A stretch of DNA of 64,000 bases from Narthecium ossifragum. Its lineage: Eukaryota; Streptophyta; Magnoliopsida; Dioscoreales; Nartheciaceae. The stretch spans positions 2,136,527 to 2,200,526 of the forward strand of contig OY986967.1 of NCBI GenBank assembly GCA_963920575.1, given 5' to 3'. Under the pieces are notes generated by a model. It did no database searches. It was not told the DNA's origin and saw only the letters and a program-made list of their open reading frames with translations. The translations under genes and the position numbers were made by a program. Below are positions 1 to 15,110 of this stretch, piece after piece; the stretch's first letter is position 1; the number at the start of each line of letters is the position of its first letter.

Positions 1-85
1 AGCAACGAGCCTTGCCATCTATTTCAATCAGCTTAAACTTTTGGGACAATTAATTGATGACTTAATATACTTTTCATGATTGCAG

Positions 86-1172
86 AGGAGAAGATAGAGA
101 GTAATTTGTCAAGGGTCACGGTGATTGTATGGGTGTTTGTCGTGTTGATCCTCACATCGAGCTACACGGCCAGTTTGACGAGCATGTTGACAGTGCAGCA
201 GCTCCAGCCAACGCTGACTGATCTCAATGTGCTCTTGGGGAATCAGGACTACGTGGGGTACCAAGATGGAGCCTTTGTGAAGGGGTTGCTGGAGAGGATG
301 AAGTTTAATGAGCAGAAGCTCAAGGGCTACAGCAACCCCGAGGAATACAATATCGCGCTATCCAAGGGGAGTCAAGGTGGAGGAGTCACAGCCATTTTCG
401 ACGAGATACCTTATCTCAAGCTCTTCCTCTCCAAATATTGCGCCAACTACACAATGGTCGGGCCGACATACAAGACTGCCGGATTTGGATTCGTGAGTGG
501 CGATGTTTGTTAGATTAGAATTTTCTCCCAAAGCTCTTAACCAGATATATAGCAGATCGATAATGTTGTCATGGATGCCTTCATCTTATGTAGGTTCTCC
601 CGAAAGGGTCTCCTCTGTTGTCTGACCTTTCGTGGGCGGTGCTTAACGTGACGGAGGGGGACAAGATGAAAGAGATCGAAAGGAAATGGTTCGGCGATCA
701 GACGACATGCCCAATTGAAGACAACAGCCTCGGCTCCCCAAGCCTCGACTTTAAGAGCTTTGGCGGCCTCTTCTTCCTGACCGGACTCGTCTCCTTCCTC
801 GCACTCTTGGTCTTTCTCACCATGTTCATATACATGAACTGGAAGGAGTTGAGAGGTGTCGCCTCTGATGGCTCCTTGTGGTCAACAATGGCTTCCTGGG
901 CTCGACATTACGATAAAATAGATCTCAGTTCCCACACTTTCAAGACGAAGGATTCGACCTACGTCGTCAACGGGCAAGCGGGCAATGGCCCGATTGTGCC
1001 AACATCTGATGGCACACAGACGCCGACAAGCATATCGGAGTTGTCAGACATCACCTTCTGCCCAACAACAGCGCCGATCAGTCCCTCTAGAGAGCTTGGT
1101 GACCAACCGAGAGAGATGCTAGAAGACGTTGCTCCTGTAGAGTTACTTGAGGTCAGGAGGGCCGGAGAATGA
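86..1172 (+). CDS. GLR: GLR A: 3' half of a glutamate receptor-like channel (exons 4-5)
   Basis: Ligand-gated, non-selective cation channel subunit of the plant GLR family, expected at a cell membrane. Only the 3' part lies in the window: bases 1-85 are the end of an intron finishing in TTGCAG. Exon 4 is 86-492 and exon 5 is 594-1172, joined by a GT-AG intron at 493-593 with the phase preserved. Exon 4 encodes membrane segment M3 with the gate motif SYTASLTS, then the S2 half of the ligand-binding domain. Exon 5 begins VLPKGSPLL and holds the end of S2, segment M4 (about GGLFFLTGLVSFLALLVFLT) and a long cytosolic tail ending RRAGE-stop. The visible part is 327 codons with no defect. Its tail type matches GLR C and D, not B. 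Whether the upstream exons are intact cannot be seen. Confidence 0.93.
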
Positions 1173-2690
1173 ATGCGTTGTCTACTATTTTTCTTCCCAA
1201 TTAGTTGCACTGAGTGTTATCCTCCTAACTATATAGAAGGATAAATGCTCAACATATATATTGATCTCTACAAATGATCAGATTGATCTGCAGGTGTGCA
1301 CCATTCGATAGCATATTCAATTCCATGTTTCAGCACCTGACAGTATAGTTCCAATTAATTCATGTGTGTAGGTATATATTGGTAATATTTTACTTGTTTA
1401 TGTAATTTCTCTTCATGTACATGTATGCATGTATATGCTGCATGTTGGTAAAGAAGAAATAGGTATACCTTTTCTTGTATATGCATGCCTTTGCTCTTCT
1501 ATAATCTCTACTTTTTTTGCATAGCTCATTAGGAAGGTATTCCTTTTTTCTGTGTTGATTACATGAACCAGTTGATAGAAGAGAAGGATTGAGATCAAAA
1601 TCTCAAAAATGGAAGCCCCACCAGAAAAACGCCACCCTGATCAAGAACCCATGATTGGCACCAATGCCGCAATATACACAATCCTAGCCAATGAATCCGC
1701 CAGCACCACAACCTCCCTCCGAAGAAGACAACCCAAACCTAGCAGCAGAGGTGTGGAGGTGGCAATTGGGCTTCTGGCCCAGGCCTGCATGGGCCCAATT
1801 CATTGCAGGGCCGTGCCCTGGCCCAGGCCACACTTGGTTTGGCACGAGTTGACACGAACTACCAGCTAGGCACGAGCCCAGGCATGCCTTAGGCCGAAGC
1901 CAGTGCCAACCACTCCAAACCCACAACAGTCATCAGGGCCAGCCCATTGGTACCTTACCTAATTACCTGGCAACTTCCTCAAGAACGAGCCTAAGCTCCG
2001 CCATCTCAACTGAGCAAAGCCGGAGCCATAAGAAAAGACGTCTGATCATCGCTTTCCTCAATAGAGTTTGAAATTTCCTTGCAACTTCTTGATGCTGATT
2101 GAACGAAAAGGATTTACTAAGAAGTTTGACATGCATGCTTCAAGTACACGCATAGTAGCTCATGGGCTCTGTCCTATTTCTTGATGTTGATTGGATGGTG
2201 CAATTGAATCCATAAAATGGCCTTTTAGATTCTTTCATACTAGTCAAACTGCTGGCGTAGATTCTATCTAGTTTCCTGATATTAAGCTTCAAGTCTACAC
2301 CCATGAGAATTGAATTCCCTCTTCTTGTGCTCTAATCCTTCATCCTCATAACTCATTAATTATGTAGTGCCGTAAGGTCCATGCACTGCATTGAGCATTG
2401 GGAAGGTTACTAAGAAACTTCATACGATGTCATCGGAAAGGCTCAATCAATAATCATGAGAACTCACTCCTCACTTTCCTCTCTAATAAAGATAGTATGA
2501 AATCTTGTTTTAATGTCATAGATAATAGACAATGACGTTTTATGACTTCAAGTTTGAAGTTAGTCAATTTGTGGTGCTTTAGCGTCTCAAAATGCTATAA
2601 ATTAATAATAGAGAATGATACTGATGAACAGTGCTGTCTTCTTTTTATATATTCTCAACAAGAAGTTGATTAGACCTCCCAAGCTGTAAA
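1173..2690. repeat. GLR A downstream spacer, duplicated near 44963-45240 and 52711-53900
   Basis: There is no convincing gene. The first 270 bases match the sequence after GLR D (44963-45240) and after GLR C (35351-35630). The rest, from about 1450, matches 52711-53900 closely. In the second copy the two halves are separated by a LINE and other insertions. Short open frames at 1609-1926 have no recognisable domain and their frame is not kept in the copy, so they are treated as noise. Confidence 0.8.
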
Positions 2691-2969
2691 CATGATATTC
2701 AAACAAGTGGGGATTTTAGAGTTATATATTCATTTGTCTCATAGACCAGAGTTGAAAAGATCGTGTTACACTAATATTGGAATTCCGAGTCAAGAAACTC
2801 CAGCAAGAATCTATTTCTTTCTCACATCACATGCCAACTTAGCTCTTAACAAGTCATGGTCAATCATTTTTATATGACTACTATCCACGACCCCCGCTTA
2901 ATCAAGGCCGTAGATAAATTTGTGGCATCTAGGACCTATATACATAGATAAAGCCTTGCTCTTTTCTTT

Positions 2970-2979
2970 TATATATAGG
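2970..2979 (+). promoter_or_regulatory. Putative TATA box of GLR B
   Basis: The sequence TATATATAGG lies about 75 bases upstream of the GLR B start codon, a normal distance for a plant TATA box plus short leader. The preceding 180 bases (2690-2877) recur at 21170-21365 and 56295-56400, so this looks like a duplicated GLR promoter region. The assignment is by position and motif only. Confidence 0.5.
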
Positions 2980-3044
2980 ATACAAGGACTCTTGTTTCTT
3001 TGTAGAGTCCGTCTCCAAGCCTCTTGTGGAGGGGTTAATTTCCA

Positions 3045-6668
<3,624 letters not shown>

Positions 6669-7713
6669 ATATATATGCTCACTATTCTTCTTTTCTTCAG
6701 TTAGTTGAGCATGTTGTCCTATCAATAATTATAGGTGACAAATGCTTTACATATGTACTGAAACTCTACGAATTGTCGGATCTCTGCAGGTGTGTTCCGT
6801 TCGATAGCATATTTCCACCTATGTTTCAGCACTTATTAAATGGTCTCGAAGGCATTCATTTACATGTATGTGTTGCATATTGCTAAAAGAAGAAGAAAGA
6901 GTTTTACTCGACAATCTCTTCTGCTCCCGTTTGATTCGAGGTTAGGGTTAAGGGAAATACAGGGTTAGAAAAAGTGAGGATAAGAAATGGGGATAAGAAA
7001 AAATAGAGAGGAATGTGATAGGTAGAATAGTAGTAACTCTGTAATTATTGTTTTGGTATTTGGTGAAAAAATAGGGATAAAGTGAGGGTAACCATCTTAA
7101 CCTCGTTACCAAATAAGGGCTGAGCTAGGCTGTTTTCTTGCTCCTCTCGTATATATATATCTTTTTTGTCAACAAACCCATACTATTACCACCAGTGTGG
7201 CGGTGTAATAGTCGGCTCGTAACCTCTTACGTGAACGTGAGGTCTTAGGTTTGAATTTTCTGTGCGAGAGATTTGTGATTGCATGGGTATTTAGCCATCG
7301 TAAGTCAAGGTAAAATACTAAATGAAAATTTTAATAAATAAATAAATATGTAATACATATTTATATTATACATGTCACTTGCCAGTATAATAAACCAAGG
7401 GACTCAAAAGTCTTTGTTAGTAAATCTGCTGTAGAACAGTAGAAGAGCATATAGCCAATTTGATCAAAGGATTAGACTTTTCCAAACGATTAGGACAATC
7501 TTCTGTCGGCGACCGATCACCCTAGAGTGTTGCTTTCTGTGAGAAATTGAGATCCTTTGGTCTATAGGAAAACTATTATATTAAACTCTATAGCTGGAAG
7601 AAAATATTGTCTGGTTTGAAGAGAGTCCTAATTTGAATCTGAAGGTAGATAACAATTTTGCCTACTTCTGGAACTGAGGAAACAAAACAACGAACTGCCT
7701 CAAAACTGGGGGA
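6669..7713. repeat. GLR B downstream spacer, duplicated after GLR E
   Basis: This non-coding spacer matches 58297-59120 after GLR E. The match ends around 7680, where the LINE remnant begins on this side and other LTR sequence begins on the other. Apart from the MITE-like insertion at 6923-7120, I see nothing functional in it. Confidence 0.75.
6923..7120. mobile_element. MITE-like insertion with imperfect terminal inverted repeats
   Basis: About 198 bp are present here and absent from the duplicate spacer (near 58545). The left end starts GCTCCCGTTTG and reaches CGAGGTTAGG. The reverse complement of the right end starts GCCCTTATTTGG and reaches CGAGGTTAAG. This gives imperfect terminal inverted repeats of about 25 bp. 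There is no coding capacity. A target duplication was not clear, so the class is open. Confidence 0.55.
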
Positions 7714-8747
7714 CTATCCCCCCCACCGGGCCTCTCTTGGGGCTCTCGGGGCTCCTACATAAAACTTGGTTGACCACCTGCCCCTCGTGGCCCTCGCAAG
7801 GCCATCAATCTCCTCGTTATCCTCTCTTGGTACGAACCGTACATGAATCTCTTTCAACTGGGCTGCATTCCAACAAAGTCCTTGCAGTCGGCCGCTTTGA
7901 GAACCGGACCATTGTTTCCTCCCATTAACACATTCAACCAGGTCCTTGGAATCAAACTCCAACAACACCCTCTCACAGCCTCGGCTCCTGGCGATGTCTA
8001 TCGCCCTCTTCATGGCGTATAGTTCACATCCCTAGCCTCATTAGCTCCCCCTGTCAAGAACCACCATTCTTTCCCTCCATAGGCATTCCGGCAGACAACG
8101 CCCAAGCCCGACTCTCCTTGAAAGAAGGAGGCATCGCAATTGATAGTAAAGAAATCCCTCCATGCCTCTCTAGTCGCCCGAACCTCTTGCATGTACTTCC
8201 CTTTCTTTAGCTGCCACTCCTTTCCAAGCCACAAAATGGTCTTCGAGAGTTTCTCCGGTGACTCTGCCTCCCCATCGAAGAGCATTCTATTTTGGTCCTT
8301 CCACAATATCCACAGCCCATAACCGATCTTCCCTTTCCTTAATTGCCATTCTTCCGATCTCTGGGAGGTTGATAGCACCCTCTCCCAAAGCCTCTGTTCT
8401 TCTAACTTCCCCATCCCTGTAGACATTCTGCGCCAAACCTCCCTTGACTTTTCACATTCCACAAAGAGGTGAAACTGAGACTTTCTCTGTTCCTTGCATC
8501 TCGGACACTCCGCGTCACATGCTACCTTCGCGTTGAATAGGGCCCCCCTCGTCGGCAATTTCCGATGGCAAAGCTTCCACAAGAACGTACGAACTCTAGG
8601 CCCAAAGGGCCCTTTCCATATGCAATCCCATCTTAACTCCGGGCTCCCCTCCGCCGCTGCAACCTTCCTCTGTTCTGAGATAAATTTATAGGCGGAGGAA
8701 GAAGATATTCGGCCTCTAGCTTCATGAACCCACACCTCTTGGTCGAT

Positions 8748-10274
8748 TGATGCGACTTGAAAAGTGTACTGGCTTAACAAGTCTAACCAAAATTTCTATA
8801 ATTTCCGGTGCTCTACTTTACTACTAAGGAACTAGTAAATAGCGGAGAGTCCGAGTCGAATCCACAGGGATTAAGGTGATTGAGAATGAAAGCTTAGTAA
8901 ATTTTCTACCAATGAGTTGAGAAAAGATTACGGTTTGATATTAAACTAAATTTATATTAAAGGGTTTTATGAATACGAGAGAAAAGACCACAGGATTCTT
9001 AATCAATAACTAAGGTTCTACCAGGTCTTCCTAACATTAGGGCACGTTAATCACGATGAATGGCTTTCCTAATAGTTGATAAGTAAATGGCTAGTTCTCC
9101 TTATCACTCAACAAATTCTGGTTAGGATTCATTGTTGGGAAGAACAATTATCTAAATGTCAGTGACCGAATGATTAGTTACGTTCACTGCTAATAAACCC
9201 TCTTATCAGAATGAATTCATCGCAAGTAGTAGTACGGATATGGATTTAGGTGTAAGATCAAGATGGTTTTAGCATCTTGATGGCCAAATCTACAAAGGTA
9301 GGATGTATAAAGGATTAGAGATAGAACGTAGTGGGACTAGCACTACTATTGTGGTTCTAGCACTATACAATCCCTAATCACGAAGAAGATTTTATCCGAG
9401 ATACCATGGGACTAGCATGATACTCCTAATTAGATGAATCCAATCCAAGCCCTAGCATAAACAAGCTCCGAAATCAAGTGCAAACGAGAGCAATCCATAC
9501 ATCCAGCAAGAAATCGACACCAAGGAATAAAAGAAATAGAAATCAATCCATATAAGCCAATCAATAATGTATACAAGCCCTAGATCTAAGAAATCCCTAA
9601 TAGAAACCCTAGTTACATCATAAGAATCCCATGGCTAGGGTTTTAGCTACTCATCTTTAGGGGTCGATCCATAGGTGAAAGTCGATGATCTCCTTCCGCC
9701 ATGGATCTCCTCCAAAGAATCTTCAAAGAAAAGTTCACAAGAAGGATAGGAAAACTCTCCCCAAAAAGGTCCAGGAAAAGCCCCCAAAAATCCCTAAAAA
9801 CTGATTATTTATTGCCTAGGAAAACATCCTCCCACGGATTAGATCTGAGCCGTTGATCTTCCTTTCTGGCCGCAAAGGATTGATCCTTTCAAGGAGGAAG
9901 ATCGATCCTACTATCTTCAATTACTGGTGACACCCCGTGAAGGATCGATCCTTCTAGTCGAGTACGATCGATCTTTCAATTGTTGTTATGCTACGTCCCG
10001 TGGAGGATCGATCCTTCCTTTGAAGGAAGATCGATCCCTTTATGCTTGTTCTTTGTCCAGCTGTTGGTCGAGTAGGATCGATCTCTTCAATAGAGGAAGA
10101 TCGATCCTTCATGCCAGAATTGCCAGAATACGCTTCTTTTAGCTCCAAAGTTGATCTAACTCATAGTAGGGTTTGTTATACCTAAAATGGGATAAAAGTA
10201 GTCAGTGAAGCATTGCTTTGATACCAACAAAGCCAAATTACAAAGGTGTTTTGTGTACTTTTCAAGTCTTATCA
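8748..10274. mobile_element. 1527-bp insertion with TG...CA ends and 5-bp target duplication
   Basis: The LINE copy at 60245-61675 reads straight through this site (GGTCGATCGCTTCC near 60806), proving an insertion. It is flanked by TCGAT at 8743-8747 and 10275-10279. The insert starts TGATGCGACTTGAAAAGTGTAC and ends TTTTCAAGTCTTATCA, so the ends are also inverted repeats of about 20 bp. TG...CA plus a 5-bp duplication suggests a solo LTR. The inverted ends and a tRNA-iMet-like TGGTATCAAAGC (minus strand, near 10227-10216) leave the class unsettled. There is no coding frame. Bases 9877-10108 hold an array of GATCGATC palindromes. Confidence 0.75.
9877..10108. repeat. Array of paired GATCGATC palindromes (hairpin-forming), array 1
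   Basis: Eight copies of GATCGATC or one-base variants occur within 232 bases. Neighbouring copies are joined by short complementary arms: for example 10005-10037 can pair GGATCGATCcTTCCTT with AAGGAAGATCGATCC, and 10074-10107 forms a similar stem. Spacers between pairs are unrelated. The function is unknown. Confidence 0.8.
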
Positions 10275-11143
10275 TCGATCGCTCCCATTGAAGCCACGTT
10301 TACCGTAAGGATTTGCTCTGCTTTGCACGACGAAAATAGCCTGCAAACTTTCCGTCGGCTCCATAGTTCATTCCTCCCGATGAGCTTCCCCACCCTCATC
10401 CGATCCAAATTCACCTCCATGTTCAGGACCGTAGGCTTTAGATCCAACAGTAAATCAAGGACCCACCAGTCCTGCATCACGCTTAGGTTACTTCTATGTC
10501 CCAATTTCCATTTTAACCCCAGTCTCATTTGTTTGAGGGAACCACACACACTTCACCATGATGGGGACGCACCGCTTGTCGGCTTCTCCGACGATAAACA
10601 ACCTCTCCATTTGTATTTCGCTTGCACCACCTCCTTCCAAAGGGAGGTCTCCCTCGGGCAAAGTTTGGCGGCACGTAACATCCTCAATGCCACATGCCAT
10701 ATTGCAAGACTCCGTGGAGCCACTCAACCCTGATCCTTAGAGCCGCATACTACATCCCATCTGACATTGGAGAGACCAGACCGCCGGCCATCCCAAAGAA
10801 AGGCTCTCCCCATCTTCTCTATTTTCTTTACAGCCCCTCCCAATATATCCGTTGTCGTCATCATATAAACCGGCAACGCTTGGATCACATGGTGAAGGAG
10901 CGTGATTCTCCCCGGGAGGGAAAGACAAGAACCACTCCATCTAGAGAGCCTGTACGCCACCTTGTCCAAGAGCTCACTGAAATCCTCTCCCCGGAGGCGC
11001 CTCCCGCTGATCGGGACCCCGAGGTACTTCCAAGCCCCCGTCATCTCTGCCATCCGTAACAGTCTGCATATCCGGGTCCTCCTTCCATTCCCAAGCACTG
11101 GAGATATCTTGGCGCTGGACTTGACGGGATTTAGCGCCATAAT

Positions 11144-12692
11144 ATATTCATACTGGCAAGTGACGTCTAAATAGATTGAACGTTTTCACAGCAACTAATA
11201 TATTCCCCGGCAACAAAAACATTTGCTGACAGAAAACAGGGTTTACAACTACTAGATAAGCTGATAATAGCACCCACCTCCGCGAGGGGAAGACACTCGA
11301 TTCGAACAATTAAAGGAAAGGAGCGCCTTACCAACTCACCGAGGAGTTGTTGGTCTCAACTCCCACAGATTTTCAAAGAACTTCATCGTCATATTAGGAT
11401 CTTGTTCATTAACCGTCACACAAATATTGCAAGCATTTAGTCTTTTCAAGCAAAACCTATGAAAACAATAAGCAGGGCAATTCTTTGTAGCTAAAAAGCA
11501 GGTCCACCTCTCTCTATTTTGTTGCCTTGAGACTTAGATCAAGAACCCCACATTCACATAAGAATAGCAACCCATACAGTACAAAGTCCCAAAGACAGTG
11601 CTATATAGATATCAACTTCTCTATAGAACCAAGTCATTACCTGCCTAAAGTTTCTGTAGCTTTCCCTGAAATACACCCACAGATCTCTTCCTTGAAAATA
11701 TTCACAAATACTTGTAATCTCGCAAAACTTTCCTCTTTCAATCTATTTAACTTGGAAAATCATCATAAAATTTCTTTGATGTATTTAGAAGTAAATCTTA
11801 CTTCATGAATTCTTGATTATGATTCACATTATTTAGGCTGATTTCTTTGATTATTTTGTGCCATAAATATGTTATTTCCATTACAGATCCGATAAAGATC
11901 TTTGATTTCATATACATTTAAGCTTTCTTTAACCTATAGCATACTTAGCCTATTCCATCAGTTTTCAATCTTCAGAAGGTTTACAACACAATACACAACA
12001 GCAACACAGGTGTCAACAAAATGAGATATATTATTACTAGGTGTACCCGTAATCACCAATCTCACCTCAATAACCACCCAATAACTCCCTCCCTCTAAAC
12101 CCCTATCAACCTAGAGTTATTAGGTCACATAGACGCCACATAGGCTCCATCTAAGATATTCTTCCACCACGTAGGACAACAAAAGTTTCACTTATAACCA
12201 TAGCCTCTTATAAGGATGATTTAGTTCCTTTGAAAGATGTACCTAACAATGACTGTCCCAACATGTTTTACATACTAGCTTTTGCTCAAGAAACTAAGAA
12301 CATTAGTGCCAACAAACCACTAGCCGCATCATCAAAAGAAACCAGAGAAAACAAGGGCTATGATCAAATATTCAATTGGAACATATATTTGGCACACTAA
12401 GAATACAAAGCTACACAATATGCTTGCTTAGGTAAGCAAGTACCAAGCTATTAGCACATATCATTTTTATGTCGCAAAAGAATGTATGTATACGTACATA
12501 CAAGGTGATCTTCTAACTCTAGCTTACAAGTAGAATTACATATGAACACGCGTGAATACGCTCATCTCCAATTTGCTAACCATGCATGGTCCTGAAAATA
12601 AAAGTCTTCAGCTATAAAACCATGTTGTAATAAATGATCTCTTGGACTACTAGTGGGACAAAAACCCATTAAATAACCTTAAGAAATATGAT
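11144..12692. repeat. Spacer duplicated at 61676-62975
   Basis: This non-coding sequence matches 61676-62975 base for base over long stretches. The copies differ by two clean indels: about 182 bp at 12037-12218 is present only here, and a 257-bp MITE at 62625-62881 is present only in the other copy. Open frames near 11527 and 62030 have no recognisable domain. Confidence 0.75.
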
Positions 12693-13255
12693 TGATGCAG
12701 GACCAAGGGCGGACCTGACTGAGTTCGAACCAGAGCAGCTCCCGAGGCGATCCGGACGCATTCGGATTCCATCCGTCCGACTGAGACCTTTGAATGGCCA
12801 TAACTTTTGATCCGGCCGTCCGATCGGGGCGTATGACCAGTCGAAACGACCGGGTCGACGAGCCCGTCATTTATCATCGAAGATCTTTGATCTCTCCATG
12901 ACTGCTCACCGAATCGCCAAATTCCGTCTCCTTTTGCTCTAAATCTTAGTTTTAGTGAAAACTTTCCTTTTTTGGCAGTTTTATCGGTTTCTATTTTTGA
13001 CAAATTCCTAGTTTGAGTAGGGTTTCTTTTTATTATTGAATTCTGGGTTAATACTTGGATTAGGGTTTGAGTCCATGTTTGAGTTGAGTTGGTCTTTCCT
13101 TAATCCTATAAAAGGAGGCCTTAGGGTTTGTGGAGTTTCAGTTTTTGATGATTAATGAAAGTTAGGGTTTTGTTTTCTCCCCTTGAGAATTCTGGTCTTT
13201 CTCTCCCATAGAGAGGATGGTTGTGTCTCCCGTTGACAAGTTCCACCGTGCGCCA
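12693..13255 (+). mobile_element. Solo LTR, TGATGCAGG family
   Basis: A solo LTR of 563 bp starts TGATGCAGGACC and ends CCGTGCGCCA, flanked by the 5-bp duplication ATGAT at 12688-12692 and 13256-13260. It belongs to the family of the full element at 41298-44154 and has the same internal TATAAAAGG promoter-like block near its 3' third. It carries no internal coding sequence, so it arose by LTR-LTR recombination. Confidence 0.9.
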
Positions 13256-13371
13256 ATGATCATATTAACTTACTACAGAATTACTAATTTTCCTCATAGA
13301 AAACAACTTTGGTCAGTATAACTAGAAATTCCTTTGAAAGTATACCTGAGACCCATGGTAAGTTGGCTGAT

Positions 13372-13530
13372 CTACTCTGCAACCAACATTAGTGACGGAA
13401 AGGGTACCCTCTTAATCTCCACAAATGTTGAATACTCCCTCTTAATTGGCTGCTTCCATGGCTCCCCATCCATTTGCATGTATTCCTGATTCCACTGAAC
13501 ACCTCGGATTTCCAGTTTAATAGCAGCAGC
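13372..13530 (-). pseudogene. DGK: Isolated last exon of a diacylglycerol kinase gene
   Basis: A 159-bp block on the minus strand follows a good acceptor (CTTTCAG) and encodes 52 residues plus TAG. The peptide contains MQMDGEPWKQP and STFVEIKRVP, which I recognise as the conserved C-terminal block of plant diacylglycerol kinase (accessory domain), the enzyme that phosphorylates diacylglycerol to phosphatidic acid. The exon frame is intact, but I found no upstream catalytic exons within the next 2 kb on that strand, where LTR sequence takes over. It is probably a transposed or left-over exon. It could be a real 3' exon only if the gene continues across a very long repeat-filled intron. Confidence 0.6.
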
Positions 13531-14249
13531 CTGAAAGTTACCAACAGTAAAACTTTGCTTTGATGTTCTATCTTTAAGTAACCCATCAGTTGGAAGCTGT
13601 CACTATCCGTATCATCGTCGTCTTCTTTTTCCTTCTCCAAAAATAATAAAAAAGATAAGAAATTCGGATTGAATAACCCTATTTATAAGAGAACTCCCGA
13701 AATTAGAGTTAGAATTGAGTTAGACTCCAATTACAACTCGGATTTCCTTAACTAATTCTGGCAGTCTTATTCCCAGCGCAACTGGGCCCAATCAGTTCGG
13801 AATCTGAAACCTTGTCCAACATGGAAGTTGTAGACTAGGAAGTTCTCTACCATATACCGATATTTCATAATATATGGATTTATCTGGAATATTTGACGAA
13901 TATTCTTTTGAATATCGACGGATCAATTTTCCAGCAGCTATATATCTTTATATTCTTCAAAACCAGTATCAATCCATCAGCTATATATCTTTAGCTCTTG
14001 AAGTTTTATATGACGTACTAAATTTCCAGAATATTTATACTTACACAAAATTTCTGGAGAATATTCTCCTGACAAGAGACAAAGCAATCTTTATCACATA
14101 AATTCATCTTTTTAGCCGAATTTCTTGTATTTCTTCTCAAATCATGATTAAACCTGAAATCAACTAACAAACTATTAAATAACAACGCTCTAGGCCTAAC
14201 AAAGGTAAATTAAGGGGTTTAATTACGAATATTTAGTGACTCATCACCT
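13531..14249. other. AT-rich non-coding stretch
   Basis: I see no gene or RNA. The AT-rich sequence includes repeated ATATATCTTTA-type words around 13935-13995 and leads into retrotransposon LTR sequence. It may be the 5' part of that LTR, but I could not find a start with a matching target duplication. Confidence 0.4.
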
Positions 14250-14836
14250 ACGCCCTGTTGTTTCAGCGCTGGAGCGCTTCGTTGTTGTGAGGGACTGTTG
14301 TTGACAGTGGAGGTCACAGGCCGCGTGCCCTGGGATAGGTGGTGGATGTAACGTGAGTTTTCCTTAGAGATGAGAGGACTCGGGACTTCGTAGTTTTCCC
14401 TTTTTCCTGTTCGACGTAGAGTAAAGCAGAACCCTACTGAGCTTTGTTGCTCACTCCTACCAAGACTGCGTTTGCAGGTGCAGGCGTCGCCTCATCCTCA
14501 GCAGTCCCAGCTGGATCAAGTCTTGGCAGCGCGTAGACTTCTGGAGGCACTTGAGGTCGTAGAGGGACATACTTATTTCTCGCCAGTATTTGTATATAGT
14601 ATCTTTTGAGGATTTGGTATATGTTGTACTTGATCTTAAATATATGAAATCATGTTCCCTCTTTTGATTGAGTTTTATTCCGCAATATTAATCTCTAGAT
14701 TGTTAGATTTATTATCATGCCATTGGAAGTATTTATGTTTAAATTAATTTCGATGTGTTGTAACGCGTCAGATTGGATGTAAATAGTGTAGGAACCCTCA
14801 TGCCCCGGACCAGATGGGTTTTCTAGGGGTGTGACA
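14250..14836 (+). mobile_element. 3' part of a Ty3/gypsy-type LTR
   Basis: The block resembles the 3' end of the other large LTRs in the window. It has the phrase GCTCACTCCTACCAAGACTG followed by TTTGCAGGTGCAGG (compare 40780-40815) and ends GGGGTGTGACA, like GGGGCGTGACA at 31467 and GGGCGCGACA at 41217. The 5' boundary was not found, so it is either a solo LTR with an unseen start or a fragment. Confidence 0.6.
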
Positions 14837-14844
14837 ATAATTGT

Positions 14845-15110
14845 TGAAAGTAACTACCAAAATGGTGGTGGAAAGTAAGTACAAGAACTGTGAAAGTAAC
14901 TACCAAAATTGTGAAAAGTAATTACCGAAATCGTGAAAAGTAACTAATAAAATTATGGAAAGTAACTATCACCGATATTGTGAAAAATAACTACTGTATT
15001 TTCCCAATATTGAAAAGAAACTACAAATATTGAAAAGTAACTACCATCTTATAAGTTACTTTCCAACAAATTACTCTTCAACAAAAATTGAAAAGTAACT
15101 ACAGTGGAGA
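14845..15110. repeat. Degenerate minisatellite, AAGTAACTACC unit
   Basis: Around ten copies of a 20-25 base unit containing GAAAAGTAACTACCAAAATT follow one another with substitutions and small indels. The unit also recurs at 15185-15215. There is no coding potential. Confidence 0.75.

Larger units (their letters stand above)
7714..11143 (-). pseudogene. LINE 3' half, copy 1 (RT end, zf-RVT, RNase H), interrupted
   Basis: Decayed plant L1-type non-LTR retrotransposon on the minus strand. Read 5' to 3' on that strand, 11140-10724 encodes the end of the reverse transcriptase (motif WKYLGVPI, then FLWDGRR). It is followed by the zinc-binding RT-associated region (CPRCKEQ...FHLFVECEKS), last seen at about 8400, and an RNase H-like domain at about 8180-7714 (INCDASF, LEFDSKDLV, HVRFVPREDNEEIDGLA). 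There are stops at the KDQG-stop position near 10724 and a frame change near 8010. The endonuclease and RT catalytic regions are missing, so it is 5' truncated. It is interrupted by the 1527-bp element at 8748-10274. A second copy lies at 60245-61675. Confidence 0.85.

Noticed and set aside
1609..1926. Possible small protein shared with 52866-53128
   Set aside because: The copies do not preserve the frame; similarity is at DNA level from segmental duplication.
11527..11808. Possible conserved small gene, also at 62030-62320
   Set aside because: Conserved because the whole spacer is duplicated; no domain, and the two frames end differently.
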